Of a DNA stretch of 64,000 bases, positions 22,040 to 33,300 are shown piece by piece. Each line of letters opens with the position of its first letter. The stretch's first letter is position 1. The stretch comes from Azolla caroliniana (taxonomy: Eukaryota; Polypodiophyta). The translations under genes and the position numbers were made by a program. The stretch is taken from NCBI GenBank assembly GCA_043228905.1, contig JBHGNT010000008.1, positions 8,742,001 to 8,806,000 on the forward strand, given 5' to 3'. The notes beneath the pieces are model-generated. The model had not been told where the DNA came from and made no database searches. It worked only from the letters and a program-made list of their open reading frames with translations.

Positions 22040-22245
22040 CGTTGAGAGATCGAGCTCAACTTAGTTTAGTTATTTAGTCAACCATGTAACTTCGTAGTTA
22101 CCTAGATAGAATCTAGTTAGGAATGTTGACTATAAACCCTTAAATAGGATTTTGTACTTGTACACATAGTATGTAAATTTCATGTTCATCTACTATATCA
22201 TTTGTTTTCCTACGTTGGAAAACGAACACGAATGATATTCAAAAT
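22040..22245 (+). repeat. 3' LTR remnant of copia F
   Basis: Begins CGTTGAGAGATCGAGCTCAAC, the F counterpart of TGTTGAGAGACAAGCTCAAC in E. A TATAAACCCTTAAATA promoter-like run lies near 22132. The right limit is uncertain. Similarity to the E LTR fades after about 30 bases, so the two are distinct subfamilies. Confidence 0.6.
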
Positions 22246-22851
22246 TCATGTGTTTTTTTTTCCTTTTTTTCTTTTTTTTCTTTTTTTCCTTTTTTTTTTC
22301 TTTTTTCTCTCTTTTTCCCCCTTTTCCCCCTTTTCCTCTACACATCAACATTACGCTCTCCTCTCCTCTCCCACCTAGCCTCGAACGATCTGTTGCTTGA
22401 ACTATCTGCATACCAACGAGACTCAAGTATGTTTAGGGTTAATAATAGGGTTTTAAGTTGTTTGAACTTTAGGTCATAATAATATGCTATGTAGTATAGA
22501 AATTTCTGTAATTTTTCAATAATTTCTGTAAATGTTTTGTAATTTTTGTAATTTTTGTAATTTTTTGTAATTTTTGTAATTTCTATCATTTCTGTAATTT
22601 CTTTATAAGTTTTGAAATTTCTACATCATTTCTTTGTGATTCCTGTAATTTTTCTTTTATTTGTTCTATAATTTCTGTAATTTTTTTATAAAGTTTGTAA
22701 TTGCTTTAATTTTTCTATAATTTCTATCATTTTGAAGTAATTCGTGTAATGTCTATACACACATACTAAGCTATATAGTACAAAATATATATGCACAAAA
22801 ATTACAATAAATAGATTTTGATATTTACGTTTTACATTAATTTAGGAACTA
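22246..22851. repeat. Pyrimidine tract and AT-rich TTTTTGTAA repeats before hAT
   Basis: 22246-22335 is almost pure T/C. From 22500 to 22750 a loose 9-12 bp unit (TTTCTGTAATTTTTGTAATT and variants) is repeated many times. No gene is visible. It may be the 5' untranslated part of the hAT element, but no terminal inverted repeat was found. Confidence 0.6.
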
Positions 22852-23827
22852 ATGGGTAGACAAAAGGGACTAGAGTGGGAACATGTTCTAATTCAAGTAA
22901 AGAATGCAAAAGGAACGCATTTGATGAAATGCAAATATTGTAATCATGTCTTTGTTGGTGGCCCTCATCGAATTAGGGCCCATATATTGGGAATAAGAGG
23001 ACAAGGTGTAGAAAAATGCACAAAAGCAAGTGATATCGTGAGGAGTCAATTTAAAAAATGCAATGGTTCATGGAAATGATCACTTGAATTCAAATGTACA
23101 AACAGATGCAAATAGTAATACTATTGTGAATGCTAATGCAAATGCGTCTACAGATGCCTCTATTTCTAGTTCCATTTCAATGAATAAAATGGCTACTAAA
23201 AAGCAAAAAATAGAGATGACTGGTTCACTCCCAATGTCTTTTGAATTGGAAATGAGGAAACAGGCAGAAGAGGCTATTGCAAGATGTTTTTATGCGGAAG
23301 ATATTGCACATCGGAAAGTGGAAAGCTCATTTTTCCATGATATGCTTATGGCTATTTCAAAGTTGGTCCTTCGTTTAAAGCACCTTTTGCTTATCAATTG
23401 CGTAAGAAATATCTTAATGGAGAAGTTGTAAATGTTGAGCATGATCTTATATTGTTGAAAGAGAGTTGGAAGACACATGGATGCACTATTGTTAGTGATA
23501 GTTGGTCATACACTAGAAATAGACCAATTATTAATGTTTTAGCTTCTTCACGACATGGCACAATGTTTTTGAAATCAATAGATATAAGTGGTCATGTCAA
23601 GACAGGTGAAAACATATTTAAAATTTTGAAGGATGTTATTCTTGAAGTTGGACCATCAAATGTAGTTCAAGTTTGTATGGATAATGTCGCAAATTGTGTG
23701 GTTGCGGGACATATGATAGAAAAGGAGTGGCCATCTATAATTTACACTAGATGCACTTGCCATTGTGTTGATTTGTTGTTGGAGGATATTGCCAAATGTG
23801 CTTGGATTGATGCCATTTTGCGATCAC
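22852..23827 (+). pseudogene. hAT transposase, 5' part
   Basis: The ATG at 22852 begins a BED finger: CKYCNHVFVGGPHRIRAHIL with the last Cys in GVEKC. The frame shifts near 23060 into an Asn/Ser-rich linker and shifts back near 23361. It then encodes the core block LLKESWKTHGCTIVSDSWSY, NVLASSRHGTMFLKSIDISG and VCMDNVANCVVAG (the usual TDNA..N position reads MDNV) and CTCHCVDLLLEDIAK. Stops at the G insertion. Two frameshifts make it a pseudogene. An active enzyme would cut and paste the element in the nucleus. Confidence 0.85.
23823..23827. other. Left target-site duplication of G (ATCAC)
   Basis: ATCAC precedes the TGTTACCCGG start of the left LTR and is repeated exactly at 33893-33897 after the ATAACA end of the right LTR. 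Confidence 0.95.
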
Positions 23828-24266
23828 TGTTACCCGGTCGGCAAAGGAGTTAAAGACCAGAATGTGAAAGGGATTGTATATTCGGAATCTATTATAATTA
23901 AGTAGTTTATGAGACGTGAACGGACGAACCGGAATCAGTATGCCGATCCGGATCCGGACCGGTTCTGAACAAGTGCCAGCACCGTTTTGTACTCAGCACC
24001 AGTGACCTATATAAAGGCCCGGTTACAATGTAAAACTTTGACGGATAATTAATAGAGCTTCTTGTTTTATCTTTATGTGTTGATTACCGTTCTGTGCTAA
24101 TTGCTCTATCATACACATGTATCAAGTCTAATGCCATATTGCTAAGTAACCAATTAAAGTCTGGTTAATCGTTGAGTCTTAAGTTATCTCGCCGTAGCAC
24201 CCCTTTGGTGAAGTGTCTTCCGTAGACACCCTATGTTAGGCCATCGTCCGGCCCTAAGGAATAACA
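23828..24266 (+). repeat. 5' LTR of element G
   Basis: TGTTACCCGG to AATAACA, 439 bp, the same length as the 3' copy. The TATA box CTATATAAAGGC lies near 24008-24018. Differences from the right LTR are almost all C/T or G/A. Confidence 0.95.
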
Positions 24267-24273
24267 CAGTTTT

Positions 24274-24288
24274 TGGCGACCACGATTC
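24274..24288 (+). other. Probable primer-binding site of G
   Basis: TGGCGACCACGATTC starts seven bases after the LTR end. TGGCG is a common start of gypsy primer sites. The tRNA was not identified. Confidence 0.55.
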
Positions 24289-24321
24289 CTGCACAATCGC
24301 AACGAACAACGGCGGGAATGG

Positions 24322-26355
24322 ATGACTAGACCAACGAACGACTCGATTATGAAGCGAGCAAGGAGACTTGTTGAACGCCTGAGGAAGCGAGAGGCTTTCC
24401 AACAAGTGACAGAAGAAATCGGAGCAGATCGCTCATTTTCCAAGGTAATCCGAAGAGTGGTCAAGGAGTCACTTCGTTTACAACAGAACGACTACCCGGA
24501 CGAAGGAAGCAACCTAAGCAGCCTCCGGGAAGCGGAATCCCTTCTCCAAGCATTGGCAGCGGGCGAAGGTGAATCCGAAGCATTTTCGGCTTTTGAATCG
24601 GGTTTGGAAGGGGAATACAACGCGCATACGAACTACCGCAGTAGTAACACCCCAGACGAACCGGAGGACGAGGAGTCGGATACCTTGCCGACACCGGAAC
24701 CAGAATTGACAAGGTTGGAACCTCCGGCACCAAAAGTCGAGCACACTCCGGAACCCGAAGTCGAGGAAGAGAGACCTCCGACACCGGAAGTCGAGGAGGA
24801 GAGGCCTCCAACACCGAAAGAGGAGCAGGAAAGACCTCTGACGCCGACAAAGGAGTGGGAAAGACCTCCAACGCCGACAGAGGAGGAGGAAAGACCACCG
24901 ACACCACTAGCCCGCGTACCGACACCAGACAACGACATGTCGTTCCAATATCCCAGATACCAGGATGATCCGGGCGTGGAAGCCCACGTTCATGTGTTTC
25001 AGCAGACTTGGGAGGCAAACCATGTGTCCCAACGCTTAAATGCGGCCGAAGAGGAACGCTCAAAAATGGCAGAGTTCGGCATGACCCTGGAGGGACTGGC
25101 CGCCAAATGGCACCGAACACAAGATCCTAGCACCATCCCCACGTTTGAAGCATTAAAGACCAAATTCTTGCATTTCTTTCACAAGGAGATGGACCAACGG
25201 GAAATGGTAGGCCTATTTTACATTATCCGGCAGGAACCAACGGAGAACATTCAACAGTTTGTCATCCGGTTCCAGCGGATCCACAGTCAGCTCAACCGGG
25301 CACCACCGGAGGAAGAAACAAAGGCCATATTCTTAGTAGCACTCCGGGAACCCTTACGAACGGTGTGCACCGTCATTGATTTCCACACCAGCAGCATAGA
25401 TCAAGTGATCAATCGAGCTCGGGAAATGGAAAAATCAAGTTCATGGCTAACCATGGGCGCACTTCAGTGTGCACTACCGACAGATGAGGACCTCCGCTTC
25501 CGGCAAGCAATTCAATGTACGACATACATGAATGCCGAACATTCAGCGCTGGAATGCACCATGTGTTCCCAATGCTTGCTCTGCCACTCCAGAAGTCACA
25601 CAATGGAACGGTGTGAGTATAACTTGTTAAATCGGCAAGCAGCACCGGTCCAACAAATTGAACCACGAATCAACCGGGAGGAAGAAGAAGAATGCTGGCG
25701 GCGAGAGGAGCGCTACCAGCCGGCACAAGATGTTTGGTACAGCGATCGAAGAGACACTTATGATCGGTATGACAAACAAGATAGATATCGGGACTATAAT
25801 GGACGGTACGAGAGATACAACCGGGATCACTCCCCTGGTTACAACCAACGATGTGACGACTATGGCAAGTATGACGACCAACCCTATCAAGGTTACCAAA
25901 ACAAAAAGAATTTCAACAAGAAACGTCATTTCAACAAAAAGGGGGGTCATCCACGGGAACCGGAAAAGGGCGCTCCAAGCAGCCAACCGGACCAAAACCA
26001 AGCACTTACCATAGGACCTCAACCGGGTGCAGGCACAAACGCTGAATCCAGCAACACCCGGAAGGCGTACTGCTATTATTGCCGGCAAGAAGGCCACTAT
26101 AGTAACCAATGTCCAGCGAAGAGCTACGACAAGCAACCAGCGGTGAACATCGTAGTCGCGGAAGTCGCGGACTTACAACAAGTCACTACAAGATCAAAAG
26201 GCAAAGCCACGGAGTGGGAAACTCAAGAAGCCATCCGGAAGCAGGCAACCAAATGGGTAAAGAAGGCAAACGAGCGGAATGTGGCAAAGCTCGAACAACA
26301 AAAGGAGAATGCCGAAGAGCTCACCGGCATAGGGCAACCCGAAAACCCAACATGA
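24322..26355 (+). CDS. Element G Gag
   Basis: Uninterrupted 677-codon frame starting at the first ATG after the primer site. A basic N-terminus is followed by a Pro/Glu-rich segment with about six ERPPTP repeats (residues about 150-200), a retrotransposon Gag domain (LEGLAAKWHRTQD, FLHFFHKEM, YIIRQEPTENIQQFVIRFQR; residues about 250-330), a Tyr/Arg/Asp-rich stretch and a CCHC knuckle CYYCRQEGHYSNQC (near residue 583). It would form virus-like particles and bind the element RNA. The TGA at 26353 separates it from pol in the same frame. It is the best-preserved coding unit of G. Confidence 0.88.
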   Translation: MTRPTNDSIMKRARRLVERLRKREAFQQVTEEIGADRSFSKVIRRVVKESLRLQQNDYPDEGSNLSSLREAESLLQALAAGEGESEAFSAFESGLEGEYNAHTNYRSSNTPDEPEDEESDTLPTPEPELTRLEPPAPKVEHTPEPEVEEERPPTPEVEEERPPTPKEEQERPLTPTKEWERPPTPTEEEERPPTPLARVPTPDNDMSFQYPRYQDDPGVEAHVHVFQQTWEANHVSQRLNAAEEERSKMAEFGMTLEGLAAKWHRTQDPSTIPTFEALKTKFLHFFHKEMDQREMVGLFYIIRQEPTENIQQFVIRFQRIHSQLNRAPPEEETKAIFLVALREPLRTVCTVIDFHTSSIDQVINRAREMEKSSSWLTMGALQCALPTDEDLRFRQAIQCTTYMNAEHSALECTMCSQCLLCHSRSHTMERCEYNLLNRQAAPVQQIEPRINREEEEECWRREERYQPAQDVWYSDRRDTYDRYDKQDRYRDYNGRYERYNRDHSPGYNQRCDDYGKYDDQPYQGYQNKKNFNKKRHFNKKGGHPREPEKGAPSSQPDQNQALTIGPQPGAGTNAESSNTRKAYCYYCRQEGHYSNQCPAKSYDKQPAVNIVVAEVADLQQVTTRSKGKATEWETQEAIRKQATKWVKKANERNVAKLEQQKENAEELTGIGQPENPT

Positions 26356-27938
26356 CAGGCGTTACAAGAATGCCAAATAACGTTGTCGTTAGGCCGGCTA
26401 TTGCAACTGGTACCATGCTTCACAGAATGATTGAAGACAGGAATGATGGCAGTCGACACACCACCGGCTCCGGCATTCTTTTCAAATCCGGAGGAAGGAC
26501 CGGCGGTAGTAAACACGAGCAGTCCGGCAATCACAGTCATCGTGAAAGGAAAAGAGCTACTCGGCACGATTATCGATGGAGGATCCAGCGTGAACATGAT
26601 CAGCCTCCGAATGTGTAACACTCGAGGAATCCATGACTGGGAACCATGCCCATTTTGGTTTCGAATGGCGGACACAAGCTCAGTACGGCCGACCGGATTA
26701 ATACGTGATTTGGAAGTGACCATTGGGGGTCACACATTTCGCATTTCGGCAATAGTTCTCCAGCTACAGGCTCAAGGAGCTTACCCACTATTGTTGGGAT
26801 GCCCTTGGTTAAAAACAACACACATCAAGCAAAATTGGAGGAAGAATTTAATTACATTTCGGCGTGGAAAAGCGAAAGTGCGAGTACCGACTCAACCACG
26901 GTTGGGTACCGGCAAGGAATTGACGCCACTATATGTGGAATGTGTCAATATGCTGGAAGGATTGGTGGACGAAGAGTTCGATCAATACTTACAGGAAAAT
27001 CCAAAGATCGTACCTCTGTTCAAAATTGATGTAGCTGAAGCAGTATCACCGTACATACTGTAACCGGATGGGATCGACGAGGAACCGGATAAAGAAGCGA
27101 TACAGGAGTTACGGCAAGCACAGGAGGCACTGGAAAGAGAAATGGCAGTGTCGCAGCGCGTAAAAGCATCCCAACTAGAAGAGGTAAACCTAGGTACCAC
27201 AGAGGACGCAAGACCGGTTCACATCATCAAGGAAATGACCCCGGAGAACAAAACGGCAATGATCCCACTCCTAAAAGAATTTTGCGATGTGTTCGCCTGG
27301 TCCTATGAGGACATGTGGGGATTCGATCCTCAGTTGTATCAACACCAGATACATCTGAGTAAAGACGACAAACCGGTAACGCAACGGCGTTACCAGATGA
27401 ACCCGAATTACACAGCAAAAGTCAAAGAAGAAATCGACAAGTTGCTAAGGGTTGGCTTCATTCGACCGGTAAAGAAAGCCTCATGGCTTAGTCCGATAGT
27501 CGTAGTACCGAAAAAGAACGGTAAGATAAGAGTTTGCGTCGACTACAAGAAATTGAATGCGGCTAAGGTAACGGGCGCCTTCCCACTTCCATTCACGAAT
27601 GGAGTCCTGGATGCGGTCACCTGTCATGAGGTGTAGAGTTTTCTGGACGGTTTCAGCAGCTATAATCATATCCGGATGCACCCCGACGACCAAGAGAAAA
27701 CTACTTTTGTCACCGAATGGGGAGTCTTTGTTGCCGTAGTTATGATGTTAGGACTGAAAACGGCACTGACAACCTTCCAACGGATCATCATGGAGATTTT
27801 CGAAGAATTCATTTTGGCATTCATGCAGGTGTTCTTGGACGACTTCGCTGTTTATAGCCGGGAAGGGGATCACCTTCAGCACCTCCGACTATGTCTGGAG
27901 AAATGTAGGGTTTACCGGCTAAGCCTGAACCCGGCAAA
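26356..27938 (+). pseudogene. Element G protease and reverse transcriptase (N part)
   Basis: In frame with gag. The protease active site GTIIDGGSSVNMIS lies near 26565 (DGGS replaces the usual DTGA or DSGA). After a TAA at 27061 come the reverse transcriptase fingers (FIRPVKKASWLSPIVVVPKK, IRVCVDYKKLN), a TAG at 27634, then YNHIRMHPDDQEKTTF and the active site FLDDFAVYS near 27835. The normally conserved PFGLxNAPxTFQ reads MLGLKTALTTFQ. A frameshift near 27945 moves the rest to another frame. Confidence 0.85.
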
Positions 27939-30002
27939 ATGTTCAGAGTGGCCAACGAAGCGTTACTTGGCCACATCGTGAGCAAGGACAGTATTGCAGT
28001 GGATCCGAACAAGGTCAATGCTATTTTGGAGGCACCGGCACCAACCACGGCAAAGGCATTAAGCCGGTTCTTAGGACAAATTCGGTGGCATAGCCAAATG
28101 CTCCGGTATCTGGCAGACCTAGCTACACCATTGCATGCCGTTGTACATCGGACACCATTCCAATGGACGGACACAAAAGACAAGGCTTACCGGGCACTAA
28201 AAGTACTATTGTCACAAGCGTCGGTGGTGCAACCTTTGGATTGGTCTAAAGAGTTCCATGTGTTCGTTGACGCGTCCGACATCGCAATCGGGAGCGCGCT
28301 TATGCAACTTACAGAACCAAAGTGGTACCGGCCAGTGTATTATGCCAACCGGAAGCTGTCCCAAGCAGAACGTAATTATTCCACAACGAAAAGAGAGGCC
28401 TTGGGCATGATCTACAGTGTCACCAAGTTTAGACATTATCTGTTGGGAAGGAAATTTTCCTTTCACATAGATCATTCGGCGCTCCTCTATTTGGTGTTCA
28501 AAGCATCACTCACCGGTAAGCTTGCCCGGTGGACGTTACTATTACAAGAATTTGAGTTCGAGATATTCCACCGACCCGGCATACAACATGCGGTAGCTGA
28601 CTATTTGAGCCAGTTAGATTCCGGCGAAACCGGTGACAGCGTCCCAGACGAGTTCCCGGATGTAGAGCTGTTTAGAGTCACAGCAGAAACGGCAACGGAT
28701 GGTATGGTCGCAGAGGAAGACAAGTGGCTCACCAACATGCACCAATTTCTGAGCACCGACTTACCTCCGGAGGAGATGAACAGAGACGAGAGGAAACGCT
28801 TAGCTGTTCAAAGCCGGCACTTCTGTCTATTACAGGACACACTGTACCACAAAGGCGCATATGGCATATGGCGGCATGCAGTGCGCAGCGACGAAAAGGA
28901 CATAATATTGCACGAAGCACACTACAGAGTGGCTGGAGGACATTATGCCGAAGACGCTACGGCAAGGAAAATATGGCAGAGTGGACTATGGTGGCCAACA
29001 ACATTGAAGGATGTAGTTCGGTACGCTAAAGAATGTGACCTATGTCAGCGAATGGGCCAACCAACCAAACAAGCCAGGATGCCTCACCAGCCCGTGCTAC
29101 CGTTAGAACCATTTCAGAAATGGGGGTTGGATTTTGTCGATCCATTCAAACCACCAGCAATGAGAACCGGCAACCGGTACGTGATTGTCGCTATGGATTA
29201 TTGCACAAAATGGGTGGAACCCAAAGCACTATGCGACAACACCGCGACATCCACAGCAAAAATTTTATATGAATACATCTGGTGCCGGTATGGATGTCCG
29301 ATAAAGCTAATAAGTGACCAAGGTGGGCACTTCTTAGGGCAAGTGGTGGAAAGTTTGACGACATTCTATGCAGTGGTGCATAAACGGAGCACTCCCTATT
29401 ATCCGCAAGCCAACGGATTAGCCGAGTCAACAAATATAACACTTCAGAACATCCTTCGAAAAATCGTCAATGAGAACCAAACGGATTGGGATACAAAGCT
29501 ACACAGTGCACTCTGGGCCTATCGAACGACATATAAGACAAGTATCCGCACAACACCGTTTCGCCTAGCATTCGGATTGGAAGCAGTGATGCCGATCGAG
29601 TTCCAGGTACCGAGTTTACGAATACAGATTCGGGAACGCCTAAATGAGAAGGAATCGGAAGCGATCCGGTTAGCCACGTTATGCGAATTGGAAGAACACC
29701 GGCTAGCCAGCATCATGCACCTAGAACTAGAGCAGCGGCGAAGGAAAGCATTCGTGGATCGTCACCGAAAAGGGAACGAAAAGATGTTTGAAATCGGTAA
29801 GCTGGTACTAGTATTCCAGACCCGGATGGGTAAGATGCCGGGGAAGCTACGGTTTCGGTGGACCAGTTCATACTGGATCACGCGTGAGTTCAACGGTTCC
29901 TACCAGTTAGGGACACTCGCCGATGAGGTTCTGGGTCAATGGGTCAATGGGTTCCGACTCAAACCATACAATGGACCCATGCCAAGAAACCCATTTGAAT
30001 GA
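27939..30002 (+). CDS. Element G reverse transcriptase end, RNase H and integrase
   Basis: 687 open codons. Reverse transcriptase connection (LLGHIVSKDSIAVDPNKVNA), RNase H (FHVFVDASDIAIGSALMQL, STTKREALGMIYSVTKFRHY, FHIDHSALLYLV), HHCC integrase finger (HEAHYRVAGGHYAE, CDLCQRMGQ), then a complete core triad: WGLDFVDPF (Asp), ISDQGGHFLG (Asp), GLAESTNITLQN (Glu). The C-terminal FRIRW-like block and GQWVNGFRLKPYNGP end the frame. As a protein piece it looks catalytically intact, but it lacks its own start because of the frameshift at its left edge. Confidence 0.88.
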   Translation: MFRVANEALLGHIVSKDSIAVDPNKVNAILEAPAPTTAKALSRFLGQIRWHSQMLRYLADLATPLHAVVHRTPFQWTDTKDKAYRALKVLLSQASVVQPLDWSKEFHVFVDASDIAIGSALMQLTEPKWYRPVYYANRKLSQAERNYSTTKREALGMIYSVTKFRHYLLGRKFSFHIDHSALLYLVFKASLTGKLARWTLLLQEFEFEIFHRPGIQHAVADYLSQLDSGETGDSVPDEFPDVELFRVTAETATDGMVAEEDKWLTNMHQFLSTDLPPEEMNRDERKRLAVQSRHFCLLQDTLYHKGAYGIWRHAVRSDEKDIILHEAHYRVAGGHYAEDATARKIWQSGLWWPTTLKDVVRYAKECDLCQRMGQPTKQARMPHQPVLPLEPFQKWGLDFVDPFKPPAMRTGNRYVIVAMDYCTKWVEPKALCDNTATSTAKILYEYIWCRYGCPIKLISDQGGHFLGQVVESLTTFYAVVHKRSTPYYPQANGLAESTNITLQNILRKIVNENQTDWDTKLHSALWAYRTTYKTSIRTTPFRLAFGLEAVMPIEFQVPSLRIQIRERLNEKESEAIRLATLCELEEHRLASIMHLELEQRRRKAFVDRHRKGNEKMFEIGKLVLVFQTRMGKMPGKLRFRWTSSYWITREFNGSYQLGTLADEVLGQWVNGFRLKPYNGPMPRNPFE

Positions 30003-30396
30003 GTAAAGGCCGACACAGAACCAGACACCGGTAAGTCGAAAGAGACGGCAACACGTTTAGCAATCGGCAAGCGCAAAGCCGGTAAGAGGGAGCACGAGCT
30101 GGCAAATGGCAAGAACGACGTGATGGCAAGCAGTCCAACGGCCGGCAAGTCCTACAATTCGGATAGGGGTCCGGTGGGACCGAATGCGAATTAACCAAAC
30201 TTGTTTTATAAAATAAAAAATAAAAAATCAAATCAAATCAAATCAAAGTAAATCATGCAAGGGCAAGGTGTGAATGGACACATGCAAGAACAAGGAGTGA
30301 ACAGGCACTTTGAAAAGGTACGTAGTGGGCTATTAATAGGGTATTAAACCGCCACCACATGGCACATCATTCTATTCTAGTACACAACGTGCACAC
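30003..30396. other. Spacer between integrase and 3' ORF of G
   Basis: No open frame. Contains an A-rich stretch with AAATC repeats (30208-30255). It may serve as an internal leader for the following ORF, but no promoter is evident. Confidence 0.5.
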
Positions 30397-33300
30397 GTGC
30401 GGGTAAGAAAAACAGGCGCCAACATGCAGCAAGAAAACCCCCACCGCATGGAGGTCTTCACATTTTGCGAACAAAGGAGCACAAACGCACACAAGCGATT
30501 GAAGATCATCAGACGCGAGCCCACGCACACAGAGCCTCCTCACACACATCCCTCACCAGCGCTCACCGACCTTGAAGAAGCCATGGACTGCCAAGCACTC
30601 TCTGAAGCAACCAAGAAGTGGCTAAGGTAACATGGGTTAGAAGGTTTCCTCACGATCATGGAAGCGCCACCGCATCGGGAGGCGGAGAAGATAGTAAAGG
30701 AAATCGACACAGAGCTGATCACGGAGGAGGCCATCCATGCTTTGATTGGCCTTCCGGAGGGGGGCATCTTCACTATCGACAACCCTACCCCGAAGCAGCT
30801 CCGAAAATATTTTGGCGAATACTCTCTGGCCAGCAAGGCTTACAGAACACAGGGCGGCAAAGATACATTATTTTGAGAGATTGCCCGTGTGCTCCATGAA
30901 TTTGGACATGTATACCCTCGACCCCCGTGCATGCCTCAAAACCGAGCCAGCTTAGTCATAGCAACGTATGAAGGCGTCAAGGTGGATTGGCCGGTACTGA
31001 TTGCGGACGGCCTCTGTGCAACCATCGACTCTGTAAGAGGCAAGGAGGGTCGAAAAATATGGACTGCATTGGCGCAATGGCTCACCCTATTGGCGCCACC
31101 TATCGAGCCCATCAAGACCATGAAGCGGGGGAGAACGACTGAAGGCACCCCGAAAACGGCTTTGAAACAGCAGCAGTTGTTGGCCTCTAAGGCACCCAAA
31201 GGGAAGGCGGCTGACACAGACAAGGCGGCAAAAGAGTGCGCCAATAGGAAGCGGTAGGCAGAAATGCAGGAAGAGACACCGGCACGACCGGTTCAACAAG
31301 AGTCGGACCCGGCAGCAAAAATCAACATCGGGACTCAGGAGGAGGAAGCGGAGGAGGAACCATTAGAGCACCTCCAGCGGCGCTAGAAAGCAAGCACCGC
31401 AGAACAGGCCGGGGAGCGATGGCACGCCTCTACCCCGCACTGAGCATCCCACACCAAGGGTGGAACCGGAACCGGTTCGGACAGAACCAGTCACAGAGCT
31501 CCCTGCACAACAAGCTATACCAGCAGGTCAGGATACGGCAAGGCCCGAAATTCAAGCGTCGGTAGTACAGTTGCCTCCCTCACTGGAAGGTCAAGAGCAA
31601 ACAGAGGCAGAGCGGCCAACGGAGGCGCAACCGGAACCAGAACGGCAAAGTGGTCACCAACCAAAGACAGAGTTGCAGCTCGACACAACCAGACAAGACC
31701 GACCACTAGCTAGTGGAACCAACAGCCAACCCTCCATGCAGACGCAACAACAGGGCACCGGCAGCCAATGGCTCCGATGGATTGGATAACAGATTGCCGG
31801 AGTGGTGCACTACATAGAGGCGGAAGAGAAAGCGCAGATGGACCGGTTGCTAGTCACAACCGGACAACTCGAGACGGCCCAGTCGAGAATCCGGAGGCTA
31901 GAGCAAGACTTGGACCTGTCCACAGAAGAATTGGCCAAAATGGCCTTAACCGGACCACAAATCCAAGCACCGGTGACTCCGGTAGATGTACAGAATAAAG
32001 ACACACTAGCACCTATACATAGTAATAAGACCCTAGAGATGGAACCAGTCCCGGAGACTATGGCGGCACAAGCGAAAGAGCTTGCCGAATTGAAAGATGA
32101 ACTAGCCGCACAAGAAGCATTACGCACCCGAGAAAGGGACTTGAAGAAAGCGGCAGAAGAAGAACAAAGAAAGACTGCTTTCAACCTTCGTCGGGCCGAA
32201 GAGAATCTGCAGAAAGGACATTAGGCATATGACCGGCTTAAGGAGGAGAAAGAGAAAGTGTTGCAAGAAAAGGATAAGCTGCGACGGATGGCGGAAACGG
32301 AGATTGAAAGACTTAAAGAAGAACTCTGTCAACAGAAAGATCGGGAAGACCGCGCTCGCCGGCAACTCAACCAGATGTTGAAGCAGAAGACTGATGATTT
32401 TGAGCACCTGCACTGGGACTATAAGCACCTGGATACGGAGCATAAGAAGCAGTAGGAGAAGATGGCAGAGCTCTGGCAGGAAGTTCATCAAGCCGAGACA
32501 GCATTAGCTGAAGAACGGGCTGAAAGAACAATGCTACTGGAGGAAGCCGTGCAGGAACGTATGGAGCTCCATAAGCAGCATTATGAAGAAAAGGAAAGAG
32601 CGACAATGGTATTGCAGAGGTTGTAGAACACCTACCAAAACCAATTGTCACATTACCAGGAGCAAGAGGCGGACACAGTGAAGCTGATCAAGCAATTGAA
32701 GGAAGAACGACAAGCCACGGAGGACAAATCGAAGATGGGACTTGAGCGGATCCAGTTCATTGTCTAGGCATGGAGGAACAAGACAAAACGCTTGATTGAA
32801 GAAAGCTCCGTGCAATGGTGGGACAAATGGGCAAAACACACAGCCGAGCTCTAGTTGCTAAGGGCGGACGCGGAAAACCGATAGAAGGATGGCGACGACT
32901 GCTACATGCTAACAAAGGAGGACTTCACTGCCGTAAGAGATGAGTTAGCAGAAGACTTTGTAACTCTGGCGAAGGAACAGTCAGTAGTGGTCCGACAACT
33001 GGTAGCACAGTTGGACGATGATCGACTGGATGCTCAAATCTAGTTTGAAAGCTATGAGCGGACCAGGCTACGGCAAGAAGAAGCAAGGCAGGCGGCGACC
33101 GTCAACCTCAGCGATGAGGAGCCATCGTCGGGGCAAGGACTGGATGGAGACAAGGCCGGGGAGAGTCAACCGGAGTCAACTCCGGCAGAGCAGCTGACGG
33201 AGGAATCACCGCCACAACCGCCAGTACCGGGAGCCGAACAGATGCCATCCAAGGAGCAACAGTCAAAGGAGTCGGAGTCGGAGCAACAACAGACACGACC

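Noticed and set aside
24461-25120. Antisense Pro-rich frame opposite element G gag
   Set aside because: A mirror of the GC-rich gag repeats, with no start context or domain.
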